Shown in pieces: positions 30,816-35,885 of a stretch of DNA of 35,885 nucleotides. Numbering within the stretch: the first letter of the stretch is position 1; every line of letters begins with the position of its first letter. Position numbers and translations under genes: made by a program. The DNA comes from RGIG4608 sp045651165. Its GTDB lineage: Bacteria > Bacillota > Clostridia > Oscillospirales > CAG-272. Location of the stretch: assembly GCA_045651165.1 (NCBI GenBank), contig JAZRRX010000032.1, positions 1 to 35,885 on the forward strand, given 5' to 3'. The notes beneath the pieces were generated by a model, which made no database searches, had not been told where the DNA came from, and was given only the letters and a program-made list of their open reading frames with translations.

Positions 30816-30843
30816 AAAACACCCCAAAATCGGGGTGTTTTTG
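30816..30843. terminator. Bidirectional terminator between late unit and integrase
   Basis: A perfect 10-bp stem AAAACACCCC / GGGGTGTTTT, loop AAAATC. The A-run and T-run on both sides make it work in both directions, as expected between convergent units. Confidence 0.8.
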
Positions 30844-30857
30844 CTATATTTTATGCT

Positions 30858-30914
30858 TATTTATCCCTATTTATCCCATAAAATCCGTTAAAATGTTACA
30901 TCGAAATGTTACAT
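30858..30914. other. Putative attP arm region (direct repeats)
   Basis: A tandem 10-bp repeat TATTTATCCC (30858-30867, 30868-30877), then AAATGTTACAT twice at 13-bp spacing (30891-30901, 30904-30914), ending just before the integrase stop. Arm-type integrase sites typically lie beside int, so attP is probably within 30705-30915. The crossover core cannot be identified from this sequence alone. Confidence 0.45.
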
Positions 30915-30915
30915 T

Positions 30916-32046
30916 TTATTTGATTTTTGCGATAATGTTTATTTTGTCTTCCTGATAGAGATGCCCGTAGGTCTTTGTAACCTGTTCTACGGTGTCCCCG
31001 ATAAGGTCGGCAACAACCATAAGATTCGCCCCCAAGTGGATGAGCATACTGACATAACTGTGTCGGAGATCGTGCAAACGGATTACGGGTAACCCTGCTT
31101 TCTTTGTGTAGGCAAGGAACGCTCTTCGTGTGCCGTTATCTGAAAGCGGTTTATTTCCGCCAAAATAGAACGGCTTGCCACCCTTGTATGTTTTTATTTC
31201 CTTTTGCACAATGTCGCAGATAGGCAGCACCTGCGACTTGTCCGCTTTCGTTGTGGTAATGGCGTAGGTGTCTTCCGTCAAGGTTTTTCGCGTGAGTGAT
31301 TTATTGATGCGGAGGGTGGTAGGGGTGACGTCTTCCTGGGTAAGAGCAAACAGCTCGCCTTTTCTTCGCCCGGTAAAAAATGCAAATGTGAAGAAGGCGT
31401 GCCACATATCATCGTCTACAACAGCGAGAAAGCGGTCAAATTCTTCTCTCGTCCAAAACTTCATCTCTTTCTTCGATGTGCGCCGTTTCGGTTTTGTAAC
31501 GGCGTTAAAATTGTTTTTTATACCGTAGCGTTGTTCCACCCAAGTAAGGAAGGTGGAGAAGAAGGTACGGATTTTAGAAAGATATTGATAGGAGAAATAC
31601 TCGCCTGTACGTGGATTGCGCGTGTTCCACAGCTCGTCTTGCCATTGATACAATTCTTCCTTAGTGAGATTGTCGATAGGCGTTTTATCATATTTATTGA
31701 GTATGTAGATACGGAAGGTATTGTTCTTGTCATAGATTACGCTATACTTATTTTGATTACCAAGCGTTGCCATATATTGCCGTGCTAAATCCCCTACAAG
31801 GAGTTTTTCCTTTGTGGGGTCTTTTTTCTTTTTGACGTTCATCGTAGTCAGCTGACATTGTTCCGATACAAACAAAGTGTATCCTGCTTTGGCAAGGGAT
31901 TTGCTTTCATACCCACACAACCGCTTTTGCTTTTCCTGCCCGTCTATGGTAACAATGCGAAAGTGTACGTCATACACCTTTTTGCCGTTCTTGAGTATGC
32001 GTTCCTGCAAACTGTATTTATTTGATGTGATGTAGTAGAGTGCCAT
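30916..32046 (-). CDS. int: Tyrosine integrase
   Basis: Site-specific recombinase of 376 residues for prophage integration and excision. Catalytic set: Arg in T-G-R-R-K-G-E-L near residue 227, H-x-x-R-H in R-L-H-D-L-R-H-S-Y near 323, and nucleophile Tyr in T-K-T-Y-G-H-L-Y near 360. The first 65 residues form an arm-binding beta domain (V-H-F-R-I-V-T-I-D-G-Q-E-K-Q-K-R), followed by a core-binding helical domain with N-K-Y-S and I-D-N-L-T. Length is normal. Its ATG overlaps the stop of the upstream HTH gene, so the two are coexpressed. Confidence 0.95.
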   Translation of the reverse strand: MALYYITSNKYSLQERILKNGKKVYDVHFRIVTIDGQEKQKRLCGYESKSLAKAGYTLFVSEQCQLTTMNVKKKKDPTKEKLLVGDLARQYMATLGNQNKYSVIYDKNNTFRIYILNKYDKTPIDNLTKEELYQWQDELWNTRNPRTGEYFSYQYLSKIRTFFSTFLTWVEQRYGIKNNFNAVTKPKRRTSKKEMKFWTREEFDRFLAVVDDDMWHAFFTFAFFTGRRKGELFALTQEDVTPTTLRINKSLTRKTLTEDTYAITTTKADKSQVLPICDIVQKEIKTYKGGKPFYFGGNKPLSDNGTRRAFLAYTKKAGLPVIRLHDLRHSYVSMLIHLGANLMVVADLIGDTVEQVTKTYGHLYQEDKINIIAKIK

Positions 32047-32474
32047 TATTTATTTCTTTCCTGTTGAATGATTTGATGCAAAGCAATGATTTGGTCTTTA
32101 TACCCTAATTGCATAGTGAGAAGCTCCACCTTAGAATTAAGAGCCTTTACCTCGTCTTTAAGGATGCCGTTCTCGGCAAGAAGTAAATCCTTTTCGGCTA
32201 TGATCGTTGCGTTCTCTGCCGTAAGCGTGTCAAGCTCTTCCTGCATTTGCGACATCTTTTCGTTACCCACCACGGCTTTCGTGCCAACCAAAATATCACT
32301 AAGCGAACACCCCAAAGCAATAGCAAAGCGGTCTAATGTTTCTATGTATGGGTTATTTGTGGCCCCCGAAACAACACGCTTGACCGTTTCATAGGGCAAG
32401 TTTCCCTTCTCTGCTATTTGCATTTTTGTCATCCCTGACTTTTTAATAATATCCAATAAGTTTTCGTGCCACAT
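32046..32474 (-). CDS. XRE-family HTH regulator with coiled-coil tail
   Basis: A 142-residue protein on the minus strand. Residues 1-65 form a Cro/CI-type HTH (L-L-D-I-I-K-K-S-G-M-T-K-M-Q-I-A-E-K, then Y-E-T-V-K-R-V-V-S-G). Residues about 75-135 are a leucine/glutamate coiled coil for dimerisation. It shares a transcript with integrase. It may bind the GGTAT-N4-ATACC repeat over the plus promoter at 32550. Whether it controls integration or a second switch is unknown. Confidence 0.75.
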   Translation of the reverse strand: MWHENLLDIIKKSGMTKMQIAEKGNLPYETVKRVVSGATNNPYIETLDRFAIALGCSLSDILVGTKAVVGNEKMSQMQEELDTLTAENATIIAEKDLLLAENGILKDEVKALNSKVELLTMQLGYKDQIIALHQIIQQERNK

Positions 32475-32545
32475 AATTGTTTACTCCTAAATAATTCTTT
32501 TGTGTGTTTTTTGCGCATTGTTGATACAGTCGGCTACAAGGTTGA

Positions 32546-32578
32546 GGTATTGCCATACCGTTAAAAATAGGCTATAAT
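32546..32578 (+). promoter_or_regulatory. Plus-strand promoter with operator-like repeat
   Basis: TTGCCA (32550-32555), 17 bp, TATAAT (32573-32578). A perfect inverted repeat GGTAT-TGCC-ATACC (32546-32559) covers the -35 box, a natural operator for an HTH repressor. Transcription runs into the small gene at 32668. Confidence 0.7.
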
Positions 32579-32667
32579 AAAGCCATAAATAAGTTACGAC
32601 AAACCTTGCCAATATTCTCGTATGCGTGTGCCGTAACATTATATAAAAATAATAAGGGGTACATACA

Positions 32668-32817
32668 ATGAGCAATCAAAACACTATCAGCAATGCAAAA
32701 ATCGAGTTAATGAAAAAAATAATCAACGCACACCTCACGAAAGAGGAAATGCGATCCGTGACGGAAAGGGCGCAAGAAATGATTTTCAAGCGCGTACCGC
32801 CTAAAATAAATAACTAA
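32668..32817 (+). CDS. Small protein between two repressor genes
   Basis: A 49-residue protein with an AAGGGG site. One amphipathic helix region (A-K-I-E-L-M-K-K-I-I-N-A-H-L-T-K-E-E-M) and a basic C-terminus (F-K-R-V-P-P-K-I-N-N). It has its own promoter and terminator and lies opposite to both flanking repressor genes. Position and private control suggest a modulator of lysogeny such as an antirepressor or excision helper, but there is no family evidence. Confidence 0.6.
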   Translation: MSNQNTISNAKIELMKKIINAHLTKEEMRSVTERAQEMIFKRVPPKINN

Positions 32818-32838
32818 AGAAAAACTAAAGATAAGATG

Positions 32839-32868
32839 AAGCCCTGCCGATGTCGGTGGGGCTTTTTT
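32839..32868 (+). terminator. Terminator after the small switch-region gene
   Basis: An 11- to 12-bp stem (AAGCCCTGCCGA against TCGGTGGGGCTT, two G-T pairs) with a tiny loop, then six Ts. Its T-run touches the stop codon of the convergent repressor gene. Confidence 0.85.
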
Positions 32869-33169
32869 ATTTCCTCTTTGACAAGATAAAATCCACGAAG
32901 TTAGACAATTCTTCCGTCTCTTCGTCCGTTAGCTGTTTAATAAGCTCAAACAACTGCCGTTCCGCTTCCGTGTATTCGGGAGCGGTTTTTTCATTGTTAA
33001 TACCTAACGCACGTTCGATAGCTTGCATAGTGTCGATGCGTGGGTGCTTTGTATATCCAGCAAAGATATTTTTAAGCGTGTTTAATGGAATCTTCGACCT
33101 ATCGGATAAGTCTTGATAAGTGATGTTGTTAGCTTTCATATACTTTTTAATGTCTTGTATTGATGTCAT
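32867..33169 (-). CDS. CI-like repressor (HTH, no protease domain)
   Basis: A 100-residue minus-strand protein: HTH with I-T-Y-Q-D-L-S-D-R-S-K-I-P-L-N-T-L-K-N-I-F-A-G-Y in the first 45 residues, a linker, and a helical C-terminal dimer region. I start at 33169 because AAGGAGGGG lies just upstream; the longer frame to 33253 would begin with an unlikely Phe/Lys-rich segment inside the promoter. It is the first gene left of the divergent switch and should maintain lysogeny by binding the AAAGTT-N10-AACTTT operators. Lacking a self-cleavage domain, it would not be RecA-inactivated directly. Confidence 0.8.
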   Translation of the reverse strand: MTSIQDIKKYMKANNITYQDLSDRSKIPLNTLKNIFAGYTKHPRIDTMQAIERALGINNEKTAPEYTEAERQLFELIKQLTDEETEELSNFVDFILSKRK

Positions 33170-33188
33170 AATACCCCTCCTTAATCCC

Positions 33189-33221
33189 ATTATACAAGAA
33201 AAGTTGAAAAAAGCAAACTTT
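33189..33221 (-). promoter_or_regulatory. Repressor promoter with operator O1
   Basis: Minus strand: TATAAT at 33194-33189 with an extended TG, weak -35 TTGCTT at 33216-33211, 16-bp spacing. Operator AAAGTT (33200-33205), 10 bp, AACTTT (33216-33221) covers spacer and -35, implying autoregulation. Confidence 0.65.
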
Positions 33222-33246
33222 TTTTGAAAAAATTTATGAAAAACAC

Positions 33247-33307
33247 TTGACAAGTTCGAAATCTGGTGCTATTATATACTCGTAAAGTTTGAAATTTAGA
33301 ACTTTAC
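33247..33307 (+). promoter_or_regulatory. Early lytic promoter with operator O2
   Basis: TTGACA (33247-33252), 17 bp, TATTAT (33270-33275). Operator GTAAAGTT (33282-33289), 10 bp, AACTTTAC (33300-33307) lies over the transcription start. It has the same half-sites and spacing as O1. An extra half-site AAGTT lies in the promoter spacer. Confidence 0.75.
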
Positions 33308-33631
33308 AACACCAAAACACAATCAAATGGGAGTGAGGGCAAACAAAAAAGCCGAGCGTGACAGAAGCTCGACCTTAATGCCTAATTTGTTTTCCTTTAC
33401 CCTGCAAATCAAATAGCGGTAACGTTGTCCGCCAACGAACATTTTTGCGCTCTTGTTGTGCGAGTAAATAAAAGTGGGTTGTACAGCGTAGAATTTAAGC
33501 CACGCCGTATTTGAATGAGGGCTGTCAACTCCCTCTTCTTGGGGCAGTAACACTTTGGCGGTTTAGAGTTCCGCCTCACGCCTTACGCTGTTACTGTTGG
33601 GTTAAGGACATAAAGTAAAGGAGGTGCGAAG
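33308..33631 (+). other. Early leader region, about 320 bp, structured
   Basis: No plus-strand gene. Hairpins: CGAGC/GCTCG (33353-33371), GAGGG/CCCTC near 33515-33535, and at 33545-33596 an outer stem CAGTAACA/TGTTACTG enclosing GGCGG/CCGCC. The first hairpin is followed by six Ts only on the minus strand, so it could terminate an antisense transcript. A minus-strand frame (33323-33553) crosses this region. The structure just ahead of the first early gene may be an antitermination or regulatory RNA. Confidence 0.5.
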
Positions 33632-33859
33632 ATGAATTTTCAAGAATTTATCCGTTCAAAAGGAATAACGCAAACGCAGTTAGCGGATGCAATGGGTTGC
33701 GGTAGAGCGAATATCAGCTTATGGGCAACGGGCGAGGTGTTCCCAACGCCCACGAGCATCAATAATATGGTAGACGGCTTTGCCTCGATTGGTAAGACGG
33801 TTACCTATGATGAGTTGTTCGCTGCGCTTTTGAATACGAAAAGAGAAAGGGGGAATTGA
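33632..33859 (+). CDS. Cro-like HTH protein
   Basis: A 75-residue protein with HTH G-I-T-Q-T-Q-L-A-D-A-M-G-C-G-R-A-N-I-S-L-W-A-T-G-E, a textbook Cro/CI fold. Very strong AAAGGAGGTG site. First gene of the early operon, divergent from the CI-like repressor. Confidence 0.8.
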   Translation: MNFQEFIRSKGITQTQLADAMGCGRANISLWATGEVFPTPTSINNMVDGFASIGKTVTYDELFAALLNTKRERGN

Positions 33860-33860
33860 T

Positions 33861-34082
33861 ATGACGGTAGCTGAAAAGGACGAAATGTTTGCTAAGGAAT
33901 ACTTAGGCATAGACGATGTAGCGAAGCTGTACGGATTGAGTTATAACCGTGCGAGTATGCTTCTCCGCCAAATCAAGTTTCAAATCGAAGTTATGGCAGG
34001 TAAGAAGTTACGTGTAAATCTTCGCGGTAAAATCCATACGCAAGATTATTTAGAATGGCGAGAAAGAGGAGTGGCAATCTAA
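33861..34082 (+). CDS. Small MerR/excisionase-like HTH protein
   Basis: A 73-residue protein: G-I-D-D-V-A-K-L-Y-G-L-S-Y-N-R-A-S-M-L-L-R-Q-I, then basic K-K-L-R-V-N-L-R-G-K-I-H-T-Q-D-Y-L. The layout (D-V-A-x-L-x-G-x-S ... wing ... D-Y-L) is that of winged helix excisionases, so it may assist excision as well as act as a regulator. It ends TAATG-overlapped with the next gene. Confidence 0.6.
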   Translation: MTVAEKDEMFAKEYLGIDDVAKLYGLSYNRASMLLRQIKFQIEVMAGKKLRVNLRGKIHTQDYLEWRERGVAI

Positions 34083-34321
34083 TGGAAAACAACAAGAGAC
34101 CTGTGCAGGCTGAAATGGCTTTAAAGTATATGAGAGAACACGGGAGCATCACTTCTTTGGATGCTATGCGAGATTTAGGGATTATGTCCTTCCCCAAGCG
34201 CATTTGCGAATTGGAGAAAATGGGCTACCTTATCAAACGTAATACGGAAGTGGTGATTGACCGCTACGGCAAGAAAACCCACGTAAAGCGTTACAGCTTG
34301 ATTGAAGAAGGGGCGGTATGA
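34082..34321 (+). CDS. HTH-domain protein
   Basis: A 79-residue winged helix protein: M-A-L-K-Y-M-R-E-H-G-S-I-T-S-L-D-A-M-R-D-L-G-I, then F-P-K-R-I-C-E-L-E-K-M-G-Y-L-I-K-R. This matches the small phage HTH family (HTH_39-like) with G-S-I-T-x-x-x-A. Start ATG overlaps the previous stop. Confidence 0.75.
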   Translation: MENNKRPVQAEMALKYMREHGSITSLDAMRDLGIMSFPKRICELEKMGYLIKRNTEVVIDRYGKKTHVKRYSLIEEGAV

Positions 34322-34530
34322 GAGTAATCAAGGAAGATACGAGAGCATTTGACCGAATGATATCTCAGGGGGAAAGCTACAAGACGTTAGCGGAACAGCT
34401 TGCGCAGTACGGCGAAGAAGTGACGGCACGGACGATGTATCGATACATAACGCATAAGGCAACACCTTCCAAGAGTATGAAGAAGGCAATCGCAAAAGCG
34501 TTGAATTGTGGGGTAGCGGAAATATGGTAA
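34318..34530 (+). CDS. Small XRE-type HTH protein
   Basis: A 70-residue protein with ATGA overlap. E-S-Y-K-T-L-A-E-Q-L ... V-T-A-R-T-M-Y-R-Y-I-T-H-K-A-T-P-S and a terminal A-I-A-K-A-L-N-C-G-V-A-E-I-W, which is the classic end of a Cro/CI HTH domain. Confidence 0.65.
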   Translation: MRVIKEDTRAFDRMISQGESYKTLAEQLAQYGEEVTARTMYRYITHKATPSKSMKKAIAKALNCGVAEIW

Positions 34531-34730
34531 AGTGTAAACCGCTTGACGATTTCTTAGAAGAGCTTAAAAAATTCGGTGTAAGGAAAGCTGCAAGGATTGT
34601 TGGGATACACGAGCAAACCTTGTATGCGTGGACACAAAAACGGCAAGAACCAAGGTTCACCGCCGCGCAAAAGGTAGCAAACGCGATTGGGCTTGAGTTC
34701 CTGCTCTTTGATAAGTTGGAGGACGAATGA
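34524..34730 (+). CDS. Small Cro-type HTH protein
   Basis: A 68-residue protein: F-G-V-R-K-A-A-R-I-V-G-I-H-E-Q-T-L-Y-A-W-T-Q-K-R-Q-E-P and A-A-Q-K-V-A-N-A-I-G-L-E. HTH with DNA-binding helix E-Q-T-L-Y-A-W. Start inside the previous gene. It ends with L-E-D-E, again coding for a GGAGGACGA start module for its neighbour. Confidence 0.65.
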   Translation: MVKCKPLDDFLEELKKFGVRKAARIVGIHEQTLYAWTQKRQEPRFTAAQKVANAIGLEFLLFDKLEDE

Positions 34731-34864
34731 TGTATTACAGCACGAACGATATTGTTAGCGTACTTAGGTACGGGGAAGGGCTGTCGGACGAAGAGATAGC
34801 CGAAGTGTTAAAGGATTGGGATTTAATCGAAGACAAGGTAGATAAGGCGAGTTGTCCGCTTTAA
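34727..34864 (+). CDS. Small acidic early protein
   Basis: A 45-residue protein with an ATGATG start overlapping the preceding stop and GGAGGACGA just upstream. L-S-D-E-E-I-A-E-V-L-K-D-W-D forms an acidic helix. Unknown; could be a small protein inhibitor. Confidence 0.5.
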   Translation: MMYYSTNDIVSVLRYGEGLSDEEIAEVLKDWDLIEDKVDKASCPL

Positions 34865-34875
34865 AGGAGAAAGGT

Positions 34876-35073
34876 ATGGTAAACGAAAAAATGAGCGTTC
34901 CGTTTTGGGCGGATGATACATTAAAAGATGTGATAGGATTTATCAACGAAATACTTGTTGAAAACCCTAAAATGCCACTTATAGAGTTTGCGAAATATTT
35001 TGATAAAGAACTTGTGGACATTTATTTTAAAGAGTACAAAGCGTTTGTTGCCAAGCAATTCGACAAGGAGTAA
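34876..35073 (+). CDS. Small early protein
   Basis: A 65-residue helical protein (T-L-K-D-V-I-G-F-I-N-E-I-L, then F-A-K-Y-F-D-K-E-L-V-D-I-Y-F). ATG at 34876 follows AAAGGAGAAAGG. Unknown function. Confidence 0.55.
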   Translation: MVNEKMSVPFWADDTLKDVIGFINEILVENPKMPLIEFAKYFDKELVDIYFKEYKAFVAKQFDKE

Positions 35074-35077
35074 GAAG

Positions 35078-35722
35078 ATGGAAAAGATAAAGATTTACTT
35101 TGAAAATGGGCAAATGAAAATCCGCGTCCCCGATGAAACTTCCTTTGGGCGGTACAAGTTCTTGCACGAAATCTATCCCGTGCATAGGGAATGGACGAAC
35201 GAAAAGAACGTAATGTATGTGGTGAATGAGAGTTCGTGGAAGTATGTAATCCAAGTAGCCAAATACGCATCGAATAGAGATACCGTAGAAATCACGCAAG
35301 ATGTGGAAGATTACCATAAATACCTTGTAAGGGTGGAAAAGGAACGCGCCGAACGGCGATACCGCTTGGAAACCTTAAAGAATGACATCGAACGGGCAAA
35401 CAGCAAACAACGGCTTGGTTGCGGATGGTGCGAACACCTTGAATATGCGAATGCGCATTGGCAGGAAGTAAACGGTGAGCGCGTATGGGTAAGCGGTAGA
35501 CACTACTGCAAGTATGCAAAAAGCGTATGCCATTACAAAGCGTTTGACGTAGAGCGTGAGTTCTACGAGCGAAGAGAAGCAACGTACTACAATCCACCGC
35601 CCGGATACAATCCGCCTGCGTTCATCGCACCGCCGTATCCTTGCGCTGGGTGTGAGTATTTAGAGAAAGCCAACAAGGCTTGGGAAGAGATAAATAAGGA
35701 GAAAGAGAATGGGGAAATTTGA
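35078..35722 (+). CDS. Cysteine-cluster early protein
   Basis: A 214-residue protein. N-terminal 75 residues are a small alpha/beta domain (K-I-Y-F-E-N-G-Q-M-K-I-R-V). Next comes a charged helix (V-E-K-E-R-A-E-R-R-Y-R-L-E). Three cysteine patches follow: C-G-W-C-E-H-L-E-Y-A, Y-C-K-Y-A-K-S-V-C, and, after a proline-rich stretch (P-P-P-G-Y-N-P-P), C-A-G-C-E-Y-L. These could bind two metal ions. It lies immediately before the annealing protein, so may act with it. Start chosen at 35078; the longer frame to 34988 only overlaps the previous gene. Confidence 0.6.
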   Translation: MEKIKIYFENGQMKIRVPDETSFGRYKFLHEIYPVHREWTNEKNVMYVVNESSWKYVIQVAKYASNRDTVEITQDVEDYHKYLVRVEKERAERRYRLETLKNDIERANSKQRLGCGWCEHLEYANAHWQEVNGERVWVSGRHYCKYAKSVCHYKAFDVEREFYERREATYYNPPPGYNPPAFIAPPYPCAGCEYLEKANKAWEEINKEKENGEI

Positions 35723-35885
35723 AGAATTGTACGCGCTTAACGTAAACGATAAAACGGAAGAAAAAGACGGGTTAACATATTTGGCGTGGGCGTGGGCGTG
35801 GGCTGAATTTAAGAAGACCTATCCCGATGCTGTGTACCACATTAAAAAGGACGAAACTTTGAAGTGTTACTTCGGGGATGAAGAC
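35709..35885 (+). CDS. Sak3-like single-strand annealing protein, 5' part (continues at base 1)
   Basis: This is the true beginning of the annealing-protein gene that is cut by the linear ends. The ATG at 35709 follows an AAGGAG ribosome site at about 35697. It overlaps the end of the preceding gene by 14 bp, as expected in a tight early operon. Twelve codons precede base 35745, which equals base 1. The part beyond 35744 duplicates bases 1-141. Full product is 273 residues after closing the circle. Confidence 0.9.
   Translation, partial: MGKFEELYALNVNDKTEEKDGLTYLAWAWAWAEFKKTYPDAVYHIKKDETLKCYFGDED
35745..35885. repeat. 141-bp terminal redundancy, second copy
   Basis: Exact copy of bases 1-141. 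Removing one copy leaves a circle of 35,744 bp. Confidence 0.95.

Noticed and set aside
33323..33553. Minus-strand 76-codon frame in the early leader
   Set aside because: It starts at GTG with no ribosome site, no minus promoter was found, and a hairpin plus T-run in the same direction lies inside it before its stop. It looks protein-like in the middle, so it is kept as a doubt rather than a gene.

Overview
The window is a complete temperate tailed-phage genome. Its first and last 141 bases are identical (1-141 = 35745-35885), so the molecule closes into a circle of about 35,744 bp and one gene, an annealing recombinase, runs across the join. Strong AGGAGG-type ribosome sites, consensus sigma-70 promoters, low-to-middling GC, and families such as YopX, minor capsid protein 2, ArpU/RinA-like late regulator and PBECR nuclease point to a Bacillota (probably gut Clostridia) host. 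I cannot name the host genus. No tRNA, CRISPR array or insertion sequence was seen.

Layout on the circle. (1) Lysogeny control, about 30705-33310: putative attP, tyrosine integrase and an HTH protein on the minus strand, a tiny plus-strand gene with its own promoter and terminator, then a CI-like repressor facing a Cro-like gene across a promoter region with two matching operators. (2) Early operon, 33247 through the join to about 7200: a structured leader of about 320 bp, a run of small HTH proteins, a Sak3-like annealing protein, a replication-initiation-like protein, many small accessory proteins, YopX, a PAPS-reductase-like enzyme, and finally a late-gene regulator. (3) Late region, 7200-29200: a toxin-like/immunity-like pair, small and large terminase, portal, minor capsid protein, scaffold, major capsid, a PBECR nuclease, connectors, tail terminator/tube, a very short tape-measure candidate, baseplate hub, tail-tip proteins with two paralogous receptor-binding candidates, and membrane proteins that are probably the lysis module. 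(4) A small unit at 29250-30724 with a helically phased 11-bp repeat array in front of a promoter, encoding a glycine-rich protein and two small conserved proteins.

Several pieces run against the late operon and have their own strong minus-strand promoters. One is a compact, strongly structured candidate non-coding RNA (about 15697-15862) lying tail-to-tail with the PBECR nuclease gene. The other is a pair of two-helix membrane proteins (19353-20003) that appears to split the baseplate hub gene. Both look built for expression in the lysogen. The PBECR nuclease and the toxin-like protein at 7375 share a homologous N-terminal module of about 40 residues although their C-terminal domains differ, which suggests a sorting tag for virion-borne cargo.

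All functional names come from reading translated sequences against remembered families. No database search was run.
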